The translations under genes and the position numbers were made by a program. A DNA stretch of 64,000 nucleotides from Artemisia argyi. Lineage: Eukaryota; Streptophyta; Magnoliopsida; Asterales; Asteraceae. The DNA lies in assembly GCA_030686995.1 (NCBI GenBank), contig CM060703.1, positions 118,278,861 to 118,342,860 on the forward strand. Direction: 5' to 3'. Numbering within the stretch: position 1 is the stretch's first letter; each line of letters opens with the position of its first letter. The notes under the pieces are model-generated. The model saw only the letters and a list, made by a program, of their open reading frames with translations, had not been told where the DNA came from and ran no database searches. Positions 43,601 through 54,290 of this stretch are shown here, one piece after another.

Positions 43601-45123
43601 TGATAAACTCTGATTGGACCTTGAATACTATTTCTGATATGAACCCTTTGTTATGAACTGCTATTATGAACCTTTGATATGATTCTGAGATACACCTTTG
43701 CTATATGACCTTTTGTATGATATGAGACCTGACTCTTAGTTTGATACCAGAGCCATTTCTGTTTCCCTACCTATGGAGGTACCATAGGCATGTCTGTGAT
43801 GCACCGCTGGCATGACTCATGTGTGGGTGAGTGATTTCTCACGCCGTCCCTTTTTATGATTACTATTATGGCCATTATGACTTTGAGTATATGACTTTGA
43901 GATTGACTTTGAGTAAGGGGCGTATGGATTGCAATCCTAGACATGTATGCTTAGTGGATTTAACTATGACTTTGAGTTGACTTTGAGGTGATTGGTACTG
44001 TGTGCTATACATGCCCTTCACAACCCCTGGGAGCTGATCACTCCACCCTTATGATACGTGAGGACACCCCTCATATTATCTGGTTGCCTGAGAGGTATCC
44101 CCTCTGATTGTGAGATTATGAATTGAAGGCTTATGACTTTGAGATATGACTTTGAGTTTTGGGCTCGTGGTGGAGGACTATCCTATTCCTTCATTTCTAT
44201 TATTCATTTGTTTATTCCTTATGATATTCCCCAATGCACTATATTTCAGTTCTATTTCATTATCATTGCTTTGTATATGTATCTGTTCACTGGGCTTTTT
44301 AAGCTCAGCCGCATTTCCTTTTCCTGCGGCAGGTTTTAGTAGGAAGCTGGGTTATGGGAAGAGAGTGTGACTGGACTTAGAAGACTATGCTTTGGACTAG
44401 AGACGATTAGATGAAGTTTCACTTTATTAGACATAGTATTTATTGTTTTGTAACCTTGTAGTTTCAGATTTTCATTTGTAACCCTGAATTGCGTTGTATG
44501 TATGAATCATATGCTTGTGTTTGTTCTGATATGTCACTGTAATGTAATACTTCTACCCTTATCGGGTTGGGGTGTTACACTTTAGGTACTTCCTCTCCTC
44601 CTCGTGTTCTCCTAGTGTGAGAAGTCCTAACAAAAAGATGGTCACGAATTTCTTCTTTGGTCACTAGAGGGGTATCATAAGGATGAATGAGGTCATGGAT
44701 TGAGTCAAGAGTTGAAAGTGGCCATTTGTCGGTGTAAAGACATGTGCCCCGATTAGGAACACGAAGGACTTGAGCAAATTGAGCTAAAGTGATTTCAAAG
44801 TCATTTTGGTTGATAGAGAAGTTTAGTGACATGAGACCTTCATCATCCGTGCTAAGGGTCACGGAAACATAGAATTCTAGAATGAAATGAGGACAAATTG
44901 GCTCATCTATGTCTAAGAGACAATCAAAGTCAATAAAAGAGATTTGTTCCCTAATGTTGGTTCCGGTAAGGAAAGTAGGATCAATGGTTCTACCCTCATG
45001 AACATAACGCCTCTCAAGGTTCTTAAAGATTTCTACTTGAGCCGAGGTTAGCCCTTAGGTCTTGTGGTGTTTGGGTAGGTATTTGGTGGTGTCTTTGTGG
45101 TCATAGAAGGTTACGGGAGGCAT
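40661..45123 (-). pseudogene. ORF of unknown function after pol, split by a solo LTR
   Basis: Minus-strand ATG at 45123 (MPPVTFYDHKDTTKYLPKHH). The frame runs to 44585, is interrupted by the solo LTR, and resumes at 41197 to the stop at 40661; total about 359 codons. The N-half has YVHEGRTIDPTFLTG, ISFIDFDCLLD and FEITLAQFAQVLRVPNRG. The C-half has SIIRANVISTLGNRDHVNTC, LPYGMLLTRLFRFCEPIPPS, a Ser run, and a basic end. Breaks: TAA at 45055-45057, a one-base frame change near 44600, and the insertion. The order suits a Sirevirus env-position ORF, but I see no signal peptide or membrane span. The FAQVLRVPN type of motif recalls plant-transposon-associated domains of unknown role. Confidence 0.6.
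41203..44579 (+). repeat. Solo LTR (3377 bp), TSD CTTTA
   Basis: Begins TGTAACACCTAAAATCC and ends GGTTGGGGTGTTACA. CTTTA precedes (41198-41202) and follows (44580-44584). No internal domain, so it looks like a solo LTR left by LTR-LTR recombination. It holds degenerate tandem words: GTGTAA(A/T)TT (42590-42920), TGGAAAC/TACTAAAA (42970-43080), TATGAACC(T) (43540-43700) and TGACTTTGAG (43880-44160). The 41825-42013 and 44133-44370 frames look like chance. A reverse copy of the family starts at 60694. Length and TGTAACACC...GGTGTTACA ends suit a long-LTR gypsy (Tekay-like) element. Confidence 0.85.
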
Positions 45124-45903
45124 GATGAACCTAGAAACATAATTATCAAAATTTTAGCTTATGTAAGTAGTGGTTTAAGTATCAAAAATTCTAGTGTGTG
45201 CCTATATGAAAACAATATGGAGTTGTGATTATCTCGACTCATTTTAATGTTAAAATGGTTTTACTTATGCAACTTTTGTGTAAATTTTGAGATAATCCAA
45301 ATTCTCCTAGTTCAATGTAGCTACAGTTGAAAGTACCCAAAAATACATATTAGTTATGTATCCCCTTTAGCTTTCAAGAGACATAATGCAAGTGATGTTT
45401 TAAACATAACGTTTTTATTTTTATTATCAATGAAAAGCTCTTTTTCCTAAATGTGAGAAGATTTTTCAAAATTTTGACATGGGGTGTTAATTATAATGTG
45501 ATAATGTGTTACAAGATGCAATTCCTAACTAATGAAAAACATAAATTGTTTTGTTTTATAACAAATTTTCTTCATGAATTCCTAAGTTGATGCATAACCC
45601 CAAGTTTTTAGTTTTTGTGTATAAATAGAGTTTCCTAGACACAGATCAGGAGAGTAATTGTGTTCAGAATACTTACAATGATGGTAGGAATGAAGAATGG
45701 CTGAGCAAGAACCCTAATTTTCATGTGTCAATGGATATAGAAGTGAATAGTAACTGTTTTTGTTGAGTGGTATAAAGTATGGGGCTTGTATGGTTTATTC
45801 TAGACGGAACAAAAAATAGGGATCCGCCCTTTGAGTTTATTGTTTCCGCCAGTCATGCAGTTTAAGGACGTGAAATTTTTGTTTTTGATTTCTACGATTT
45901 TAT
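45124..45903 (-). promoter_or_regulatory. Non-coding stretch between pol and the following ORF, with palindromic words
   Basis: No ORF in 780 bp. At 45803-45850 lie GACGGAAC...GATCCGCCC and TTTCCGCC. These resemble the GGAACCC/GGGTTCC palindromes at 40213-40304. By analogy with 17835-18060 in the other Sirevirus-like element, this may be an internal promoter for the ORF that starts at 45123. I found no canonical minus-strand TATA box. Confidence 0.35.
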
Positions 45904-48792
45904 TTAACATTTGAAGTATGAAGTAGGTTCCATAAGTCCTAGTCCTAGTCTAAGAAGATTAAATGGTTCACGTTTAAGAGGTTTTGTAAGGATGTCGACA
46001 ATGTTGTCTTCAGAGGATACTTTCTCGATGGAGATGTTTCCTTTTTGAACATTGTCACGAAGGAAATGATGACGAATTTCTATATGTTTATTACGAGCAT
46101 GTTGGACTTGATTTTTACTTAGGTCGATGGCTCCTTTGTTGTCGCAAAGGATAGATATGTCTTTAGTTACAATTCTGTAGTCCACGAGCGCTTGCTTCAT
46201 CCAAAGAGCTTGTTGACATGCTTTTCCGGCCGACACGTATTCGGCTTCCGTTGTTGATATTGCGAGTGCCGTTTGCTTCTTTGAGAACCATGAGGTGAGA
46301 CAATGTCCAACAAAAGTACAAATACCACTTGTACTTTTTCTATCAACATAGTCACCGGCATGATCCGAGTCGGCATACACTATGGTTTCTACACCCGTTC
46401 CTTAGGGATACCATAATCCTAAATATGTAGTGCCTTTGATGTACCTAAAAATCCTTTTTACGGCTTCAAGATGGATTGATTTTGGATCTTTTTGAAAACG
46501 AGCACATAGACAAACGCTAAACATAATGTCGAGTCTACTAGCCGTTAGATAAAGTAGACTACCAATCATACCCCTATATTTAGTGTTATCTACGGATTAC
46601 TTTCCTCATCCCTTGTGAGTTTGGTTTCCAAGGACATAGGCGTTTTGATAGGTTTTGAATCTTCTAAACCAAATTTCTTAAGCATGTCTTTTATGTATTT
46701 AGATTGATTAAAGAATATCCCATCTTCTAATTGTTTAATTTGAAGTCCTAAGAAAAAGTTGAGTTCTCCCATCATACTCATTTCAAACTCGTCATGCATG
46801 ATTTTAGAGAAATCATTGCAAAGCTCTTAACAAGTTGATCCGAATATTATGTCATCAACATAAATTTGAACTATGATAATGTGTGATTCATTCTTCTTAG
46901 TGAAGAGAGTGTTGTCAACTAGGCCCATGGTATACTTATGGTCAACTAGGAAGGTTTTAAGTCGATCATACCATGCTTTTGGAGCTTGCTTAAGTCCGTA
47001 TAAAGCCTTTTTAAGTTTGTAAACATGATTAGGTTTTTCAAAATCGGTAAAGCCCAGAGGTTGAGCAACATAAACTTCTTCATTAATAAAACCATTTAAG
47101 AATGCACTTTTGACTTCCATTTGAAAAAGTTTAAAGTCATGTGCGCATGCATTTATGCAAGTAAGATTCTAATTGACTCGAGCCTAGCAACCGGAGCAAA
47201 AGTTTCATCGTAGTCAATGCCTTCTTGTTGATTATAACCTTGTGCTACTAGCCTAGCTTTGTTTCTAGACACAACTTCGTTTTCATCCATTTTATTTCAA
47301 AAGACCCATTTTGTTCCAATTATAGTTTGATTCTTTGGTTGAGGAACTAGTGTCCAAACATCATTTCTAATAAATTGGTTCAATTCTTCTTGCATAGCAA
47401 TTATACAAGATTCATCACTTATAGCTTCTTTTATATTTTTGGGTTCAGTGGTTGATATAAAACAAAAATAGTTACTTTCATTTTGAGCTTTTGATTTTAA
47501 GGTTCTTTCATTAAGTTTACCTATGACACTATCTAATGGATGACTTTTAGATTCTTTGACATTGATTATTTCTCTATTGAATAGTTCATCTTCCTTGTCG
47601 TTTTCTAAATCAATTTGATTAACAACTTGACTTTCAACTAAGTCATCATCTACCAAAGGTGATGTCTTAGAGGGAGGTGGACTTTTGTCGAATGTTACAT
47701 TCAACGATTCCTCGACTCTTAAAGTTTCCTTATTTAGAACAATATAAGCTTTGCTATTTTGTGAATATCCAAGGAACACACCTTCATAAGACTTTGGGTC
47801 AAATTTAGTGAGATAATCCTTTGTGTTTAGTATAAAGCATTTACTCCCAAGTACTTTAAAGTATCCTAATGTTGGCTTTTTACCTCTATATATTTCATAT
47901 GGAGTTTTATCTAAAAATGGTTTAATTAGGAATCGGTTTAAGATATAAGTTGATGTGTCAACGGCATTACACCAAAACTTTTGTGGAATATTTTGTTCGT
48001 TAAGCATTGTTCTACCCATCTCTTGAAGTGTCCGGTTTTTACGTTCTACTACACCATTAGATTGAGGAGTGCAAGGAGCCGAGAAATTATGTGTTATACC
48101 ATTTTTGTCACAAAATTCACCGAATTGTATTTCGTTATCAAATTCCAGACCATGATCCGTTCTAATAGACACAATGAAATTTCCTACTTGATTTTGAATT
48201 TTCTTTCCAAGTATTTCAAATTGTTAGAAAGCTTCATTTTTACTTTTTAAAAATCTTGTCCATGTATATCGTGAAAAATCATTGACTATGACCAAAGTAT
48301 AGAAGTTGCCTCCATAACTTTGAATAGCAGATGGACCGAACAAATCCATATGCAAAAGTTCTAAACATCTTGTTGTGGATACCATATTTTTAGCCTTATG
48401 GCTACTATGAACTTGTTTACCAATTTTGCAAGCATCACAAAAGTGTTGGTCGTATTTCAACTTGGGTAGGTTTCTAACTAATTCCTTAGAGGATAGGGAT
48501 TGAATAAGTCTAATATTAGCGTGACCTAAGCGTCTATGCCAAAGAGTCGAGGACTCATCTAATGAGGTAAGACAAAGTTTATCTCTAGATGTTTTATCAA
48601 TTTTCATGACGTATACGTTATTTTTAAGAACTCCTTTAGCTATAGTTATACCATTTTTAAGTATTCTACTTTCGTTTTCACTAAAGAGTACTTTATACTT
48701 TTTACGGCAAAGTTGGCTAATGCTAAGAAGATTAAATCCTAAGTTATCAACATAAGCTACATCATCAATAGATAGAGAGTCATGAGAGATAG
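45904..48792 (-). pseudogene. pol: Sirevirus-like copia pol (integrase, RT, RNase H), broken
   Basis: Read on the minus strand. The pre-integrase zinc region has LWHRRLGHANIRLIQ and HFCDACKIGKQ. The integrase core has LLHMDLFGP, IRTDHGLEFD and NGVVERKNRTL (D, D, E). The RT has KALYGLKQAPKAWYDRL and IYVDDIIFG, and the RNase H domain has YADSDHAGDYVDRKSTSG, ISTTEAEYV and HIEIRHHFLRD. Domain order IN-RT-RH is that of copia. Stops lie at about 48224, 47297 and 46827, and frame changes near 46590-46380. The protease and gag that should come first are missing, because an Athila LTR begins at 48793 within the frame. RT and integrase cannot be made from this copy. Confidence 0.85.
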
Positions 48793-49428
48793 TGATGAGG
48801 CGAAAAATGAACCACTTTTAGGGGGTCATTTAAGCCCGGAATTGAATTTATTTGATCAAATATTGCCCTAAATCGTTCCTTTTGTGATTTTAGGTACTTT
48901 GGGAGTGAAATCTAGAAAAGAAGGAAATTTGGACGTTTTTGGAGCATAAAAGTGAAGAAAACGGCAAAGTCTCAATTTTCCAAGCTGGGAACAGTAGGTG
49001 ACAGCGTCAAGAAGAAAATCTTGATGGCGTCAAGAGTAAATTCCATGACTTTCCATGACGACCCAGTACAGAATTGACGGCGTCACAAGGTAGGGCGTCA
49101 AGAGTAAAATGCATGACGGCCTGGAAAATGCTAGCACATGACGGCGTCAGAAGTAGATCAAGGCAGTCCGAGAAGTATTTTGGCGGCGAGACGACGGCGT
49201 CACAAGATTTGTCTAGACGCCGTCAGACCCTATTTCCTATATATAGTTTTCTAATTTTCACATTAAATGAGAGAGAAGTTTTGGAGAAACCCTAAGTACG
49301 AACTTGGAGAAACCATAGGAGTGAAGTAGGCACTCATAGGATTGGGGAAGTAAGTGCGCCACCCCATGAATGGTATTAAGGAATACAATCTATCATCCAC
49401 GCAACTATAAAAAGTAATTAACGTGTAA
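48793..49428 (+). repeat. Athila-family LTR, 5' fragment, plus orientation
   Basis: Starts TGATGAGGCGAAAAATGAACC, the same start as the reverse LTRs at 50768 and 55705. It contains TGACGGCGTCA at 49075-49085 and 49139-49149, four decayed versions, and a TATATATAG box near 49238. It stops at about 49428 and switches abruptly to LTR sequence in the other orientation. It interrupts the copia pol on its left. Confidence 0.75.
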
Positions 49429-50768
49429 CCTGATCGTTGTAGTATAGTATAGTGACAAGTACCGGGGGATTGATCGTTCAGCTTAGGAATAGTGTCGCTA
49501 GGATTAGAAAGCCTAAATACTAGTTCTAAAGGTGAGGGATGATTATTTTTGTATTTTTATATTTTTATGCAAGCAAGTAAAATCTCGGGGTTTGAAAGAT
49601 TTGGGCGGAATTAGTTGCTACTCAACTAACCCAATACTAAGATGCAATCAAAATAAAATACTAAAAATGAAAATAAAATAATTTATACTAAAGTTGTGAG
49701 CAGTAATTGGAGAAAATGTGTTTACTTAGATTTCACTATTCCCTAGACATCTTTTACACGTTAATTACTTGTTATAATTGCATGGATGACGGATCGTATT
49801 CCTTAATACCATTCATGGGGTGGCACACATAACTCCCCAATTCTATGAGCTCTTATCTCCTCCTACACCATGCCCAGCACAACTATAGGGATTGTAAACA
49901 GTGGCTCATGCATTAAATACAACCAATAAAGACCTAGTGCACCTCGGTTCATGTTTCTTAAGACGTTCAAGCATGTTACCATTTGGAGATCTGCCAGTTT
50001 TCTTAAGCCTAACATATAAATCATTCATCCAAGACAAGAATAAACAAGTAATCAACACATAATCAATATCTAGGTTTCATTAGATCTAAGCAAACACAAG
50101 ATAGATCTAGCCTAGCATGATAGAATTAAGACAAGAACAAGATATAGACAACCAACACATAGACATATTGATTGAATTAGAAGAACACTTATCTTGATTA
50201 ATCATGCAAGGTATCAAGGGGTTGGAACCCTTGAAAAACCTATAAAGTTACACCAAAATCGTACTTAGGGTTTCTCCCAAAACTTCTCTCTTTATGTGTG
50301 AAAAATAGAAAACTATATATAGAAAAATAGGTCTGACGGCGTCAAGACAAACAATGTGACGCCGTCACCTTGCCGCCAAAACTCTCCTCGGACTGCCTAG
50401 ATCCACTTCTGACGCCGTCAAGACTTAAGTACTTCCAGGCCGTCATGACTCTTTTACTCTTGACGCCCTTCCTACGTGACGCCGTCAAATCTGTTCTGGG
50501 TCGTCATGGAAATTCATGAGATTTGCTCTTGACGCCGTCAAGGTTTTTCTCTTGACGCCGTCACCTACTGTTCTAGCATGGAAAATTAAGACTTTGGCGT
50601 TTTCTTCACTTTTATGCTCCAAAAATGTCCGAATTGCTTCCTTTTCCAGATTTCTCTCCCAAAGTACCTAAAATCACAAAAGGAACGATTTAGGGCAATA
50701 TTTGATCAAATAAATTCGGATTCGGGCTTAAATGACCCCCCAAAAGTGGTTCATTTTTCGCCTCATCA
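49429..50768 (-). repeat. Athila-family LTR (minus), truncated at its 3' end
   Basis: Begins (minus strand) TGATGAGGCGAAAAATG at 50768. Carries six perfect TGACG-S-CGTCA sites and a TATA box. Nearly identical to 54291-55705, but the last 70-odd bases of the LTR are missing at 49429. Confidence 0.8.
50313..50563 (-). promoter_or_regulatory. LTR promoter with six TGACG-S-CGTCA palindromes
   Basis: Perfect 11-mers at 50334-50344, 50357-50367, 50410-50420, 50477-50487, 50530-50540 and 50553-50563. Degenerate ones lie between (for example GGCCGTCATGAC near 50449). On the minus strand all precede the TATA box CTATATATAG (50313-50322) by roughly 10-240 bp. TGACG is the core recognised by plant TGA-type bZIP factors (as-1 element). 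Binding here is inferred. Confidence 0.65.
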
Positions 50769-50815
50769 TATACCCTTACACTTGAGATTTGCTTGTCCTC
50801 AAGCAAATGCGCTTT
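50769..50815 (-). other. Hairpin and polypurine tract ahead of the minus-strand 3' LTR
   Basis: TTTGCTTG (50788-50795) and CAAGCAAA (50800-50807) form a perfect 8-bp stem with a 4-base loop. On the minus strand this is followed by AAGTGTAAGGGTATA and then the LTR start. The CTTGAGGACAAG-type hairpin next to the tract is typical of Athila/Tat elements. Confidence 0.7.
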
Positions 50816-53371
50816 TATTCTAGTCAAAATACAAGTTAGGGGTCATTTAACACTAATATAAAAGTAATTACAACAAATAATTGTTCCACTAAAGACCAAA
50901 GACAAGCACGGAGGTCATACACTAGCACCTCACAAATAGTGTTTAGATACTCACATCTCTCGGGTGTAATAAAGTATAGATTACAATATGGAAACGGAAG
51001 ATATCTCTCACTACCTGTCATAGCAAAATAGATTACCATAGGCTTGGGAAAGGATCAAACCTCCACCACATGGCGTAAGCACCTAGGATAAACTATCAAA
51101 GAGGTCTTTTAAAGGGTTGTAACGTTAGGTGTAGGGATATGAAATACACGGTTTTGTTGGATAAAGGAAGTTTCACTGGTGGGGAGTTAACAATCTTAGT
51201 CAATTACATGTACAATGTGGCGTTGCTAAGCCAAGACTAGACTCGACTTAAGCTAATAAATGAAAAATAACAAAAACATAAAATAAACATAGAATAAAAA
51301 GGGATGGTAGTCCGTATGTTTTTTTTTTTTTTTCCTTTTCTATTTTTTTTTCTTGATTTTTTTTTCGATTTTTTTTTTTTTTTTTGCATACACTCTTGCC
51401 CTACCATCCAAAATAATACATCATAGGGAATGAACATTTCCCTTACACTTGAATTTTTACATACTTTACATTTAACTAATCTAATGACTCGAATTAACAA
51501 AATCAAAACACTTGGAGCACCTTTAAGATTAACGTACATATGGGGGTAATAAATGATGTTCTTCCCCATTACTCCATAAATAAGTACTTTACCCATGAGT
51601 CCCAATCGTCCCAAAAGAATATGTACAAGGATATGACTCGACTTAGCAACCATGTAATCAATTAGATAGTTAACTTAGGGTTTAACAAATAACAATAATG
51701 CACTAAACATGAGCGCATACACGGAAGGATAAGGCGATTTGGGTGTACATTTAAGTGGGGTGTAACAAATTCTTCCTTTAAGTAAAATGCTTAAAGTTAG
51801 AAACGAAAAGATAGGCTCGGAGGGGTGTACTAGGGGTTTCGTGTACTAAAATTGAGTACAACGCTAAGGTGTAGGAAAAATTAGTTGACTTAACTAGCCA
51901 AGTAATTATGACTTAAATGATCAAGTAATTATGATACGGGTTTAACACAAGGGTGATCCTAATGCCTCTTATCATGTAGTAGATCCTACTAAGCGAATGT
52001 AGTCTCACTAGCGGTCTCGGGATGCATCACTAACGCAAGTTCTAGAATCTAAATGCTACCGGTACACTCATAAGCACTAATAATAAATGCTTTTCCTATC
52101 AAATCTAAAGGCGAACCTCACATATTTGGGTGGAAAATTTTTCTGAATATACGGTTATGTGCTAGTCATACAATCTCCTATCCATGAGACGCTTGCTATG
52201 GCTAAACTTTCACTCCTAAATGTTGTAAAAAATTTTAAATTTGGCGCTAAAATTGCACTAACAAGTATTTATCATAGTTTTATTACACATCTACCATCAA
52301 ACAAAGCAAACTCAAGCGAAAGTGCATATGTAAGGTATCATCTTTTTACCCTCCCCTTACACTTAAGATGAACATTGTCCCCAATGTTCAAGTAAAGAAT
52401 GTAAAAGTGAAAAAGTAAAGAGAATGAAATCAAATACTCCCCTGATTCGCTCGGTATGGATAATAGGGTGGCTAGGTTAAATCTTCCTCCAAGAAAATGA
52501 ACAATCAAAGCTTCCCTTCCAGAATATAAATCATCTTCTTGTCATACATAACCTGTAAAACCTGACAAAATAGACAAGACAACCTCGCTTAAAATCGGCG
52601 GCATTCTATATAAGTTACTAAATCCTAGAAAACGAGATAAGATATAATGCTTGTGGAATGAAGTTTGCAGATCTCCTGGAGATTATAAAACTTGATAATT
52701 CACAAAAACCATAAGACTCCGTTAGAAAAACAAAACCGGTAAAATTTCCAGATTTTTAACTCCTGACGCCGTCAAGAGTAAACTCCTGACGCCGTCAGAA
52801 TTGACCTGCAGAAATCCTTATGTTAAGTTTCCGGAAAATTTCTGGAAAAACTTGGTCCTACTTCTTGGAAAATCCTGCAAAACTTCATTATGACTCAATA
52901 CAAGCATTTGACTCTAACAAATACGAATACACATGTTCATTTAATATTGTGGAGAATCATGATCGGTTTGTTTCTTAAAAACATATTTGGGGTTTCCCCT
53001 TACACTTATCTTTTGCAAAAATACCTTTAGGTGGAGTTAAGACTAGGCCAAAACAACAAAATAAAGTATTTCCACTATTTAGTTTAGAAACATGATCAAC
53101 CAACAATAAAAATTAAACATGCATACGGAAGCAAATAACAAACAAACAAATAAAATCACACAAAACATGGGTTGCCTCCCAAGAAGCGCTTTTCTTTATT
53201 TACGAGTCTTGTAGCTAGACTCAAGGTCATGGGTTAACGTGTATCGCTTATGCTCACATAACCTAGTGCGAGCCATCTAATAGTCGCCTCATCTTTCTTA
53301 TAATCATCTCCTAATTCTAAGCATCCGCGATAGTATCTTTTATTCTTTTCATGAGTATACTTAAGTCCTTT
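50816..53371 (-). other. Non-coding part of the inverted element
   Basis: About 2.55 kb without a credible ORF. A T-rich run at 51319-51385 (A-rich on the minus strand) creates a meaningless poly-Lys frame. Two TGACGCCGTCA palindromes, 23 bp apart, lie at 52764-52774 and 52787-52797. Nothing else recognised. Confidence 0.5.
51319..51385. repeat. T-rich homopolymer tract
   Basis: Runs of T up to about 17 long, broken by CC, C and G. Low-complexity; prone to assembly error. Confidence 0.85.
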
Positions 53372-54130
53372 TCACTTATCGTTCTCACTTAGCATCTCTA
53401 TTGGTGGATACCTACTACACTTTTCCATGGAAAAATCCTTGAACCTAGGGTGTGTGCGGGGCATTTGATAAACAAAATCTTCATCCCCATCCGCGAATGT
53501 AATTAACCCTTCTATGAGTTTTTCATCGAGGTTGGTCAACCGTTTGAAAGATCTTCCAAACACAACTTGGGTCAATTTATCATCAATAAATTCTCCTAAA
53601 TTCTCCATAACCATGAACTCAACAAGATAAACCAAACTTCCTACAAACACATGCAATGGTATTGCCTTAGCAATAATGTTTTCTCCTTTGTACTCTAACT
53701 CATCTACCATGATTTGATTGTATTCATTACGTGAGATTATGTTCGTTGGAAGAGATGAATTGAGATAGGCGTTAAGGCTCTTAAATCCGATCTTACAAGT
53801 GAATTGCATGTTAAATGAACTATCACACTCAATCCTAGTTCTAGGGTCAACATACCTAAGAGGGTTTATTTCCTCTTCCATCTTATTCTCATTAATCACA
53901 TCACCATCATCAAGATCCTCATTGGAGTCTGAATAGTAGAAAGGACTAGCCCTACGGTCATCATCATGATCAGACTCTTCTAACTCAGAATTATTGTCAA
54001 AGTGGTGGTTGGGTGAAAGGTTAGGAGGGTTCTCATTTTCTGCTAAATGAAGTGGGGCGGGCATTTGGAAAATCCTACGACGAAAAACACGAATAACAGG
54101 AATCAAACGATCAATGTTATTGTTATCCAT
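53372..54130 (-). CDS. Retropepsin-like domain protein, intact lone ORF
   Basis: A 252-codon minus-strand ORF from ATG 54130 (MDNNNIDRLIPVIRVFRRR) to a stop at 53372, without breaks. The N-half is acidic and low in complexity (LEESDHDDDRR, DSNEDLDDGDV). The C-half resembles the degenerate aspartic-protease domain in Asteraceae gypsy-type proteins (MAK10-like annotations): NIISRNEYNQIMVDELE, IPLHVFVGSLVYLVEFMVME, QVVFGRSFKRLTNLD, YQMPRTHPRFKDFS. The catalytic D-S/T-G is not present (position reads as SLPTNII), so proteolysis is unlikely. It is the only ORF of its element. Start is 160 bases after the primer site. Function unknown; an intact frame in a young-looking element suggests it mattered. 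Confidence 0.65.
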   Translation of the reverse strand: MDNNNIDRLIPVIRVFRRRIFQMPAPLHLAENENPPNLSPNHHFDNNSELEESDHDDDRRASPFYYSDSNEDLDDGDVINENKMEEEINPLRYVDPRTRIECDSSFNMQFTCKIGFKSLNAYLNSSLPTNIISRNEYNQIMVDELEYKGENIIAKAIPLHVFVGSLVYLVEFMVMENLGEFIDDKLTQVVFGRSFKRLTNLDEKLIEGLITFADGDEDFVYQMPRTHPRFKDFSMEKCSRYPPIEMLSENDK

Positions 54131-54271
54131 CGAAACAGTTTACGAACAAAGGCACAAAGAAATAAGATAGACTAAAGAAAACTAAAAATAAAAATAAAAT
54201 CTTACTAGAAAGGAATCTAGCAAGTAGACCTAATAAAAAGAAATTCTAACCTAGACAATAACTATTTCCCG

Positions 54272-54290
54272 AGCTGCAGCGCCAAAAACT
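54272..54290 (-). other. Primer binding site of the inverted element
   Basis: Minus strand reads AGTTTTTGGCGCTGCAGC right after the LTR end at 54291. The TGGCGCC-type site is typical of Athila/Tat elements (tRNA-Asp type). The plus-strand element has TGGCGCCGCAGCC at 55789. Confidence 0.7.

Noticed and set aside
43740..43755. GATACCAGAGCC inside the solo LTR, like a tRNA-Met primer site
   Set aside because: No LTR end precedes it, it lies in the middle of a block with sharp ends and a CTTTA duplication, and no internal domain follows.
51237..51653. 138-codon minus-strand frame with a poly-Lys stretch
   Set aside because: Created by the T-rich homopolymer tract; no other protein character.
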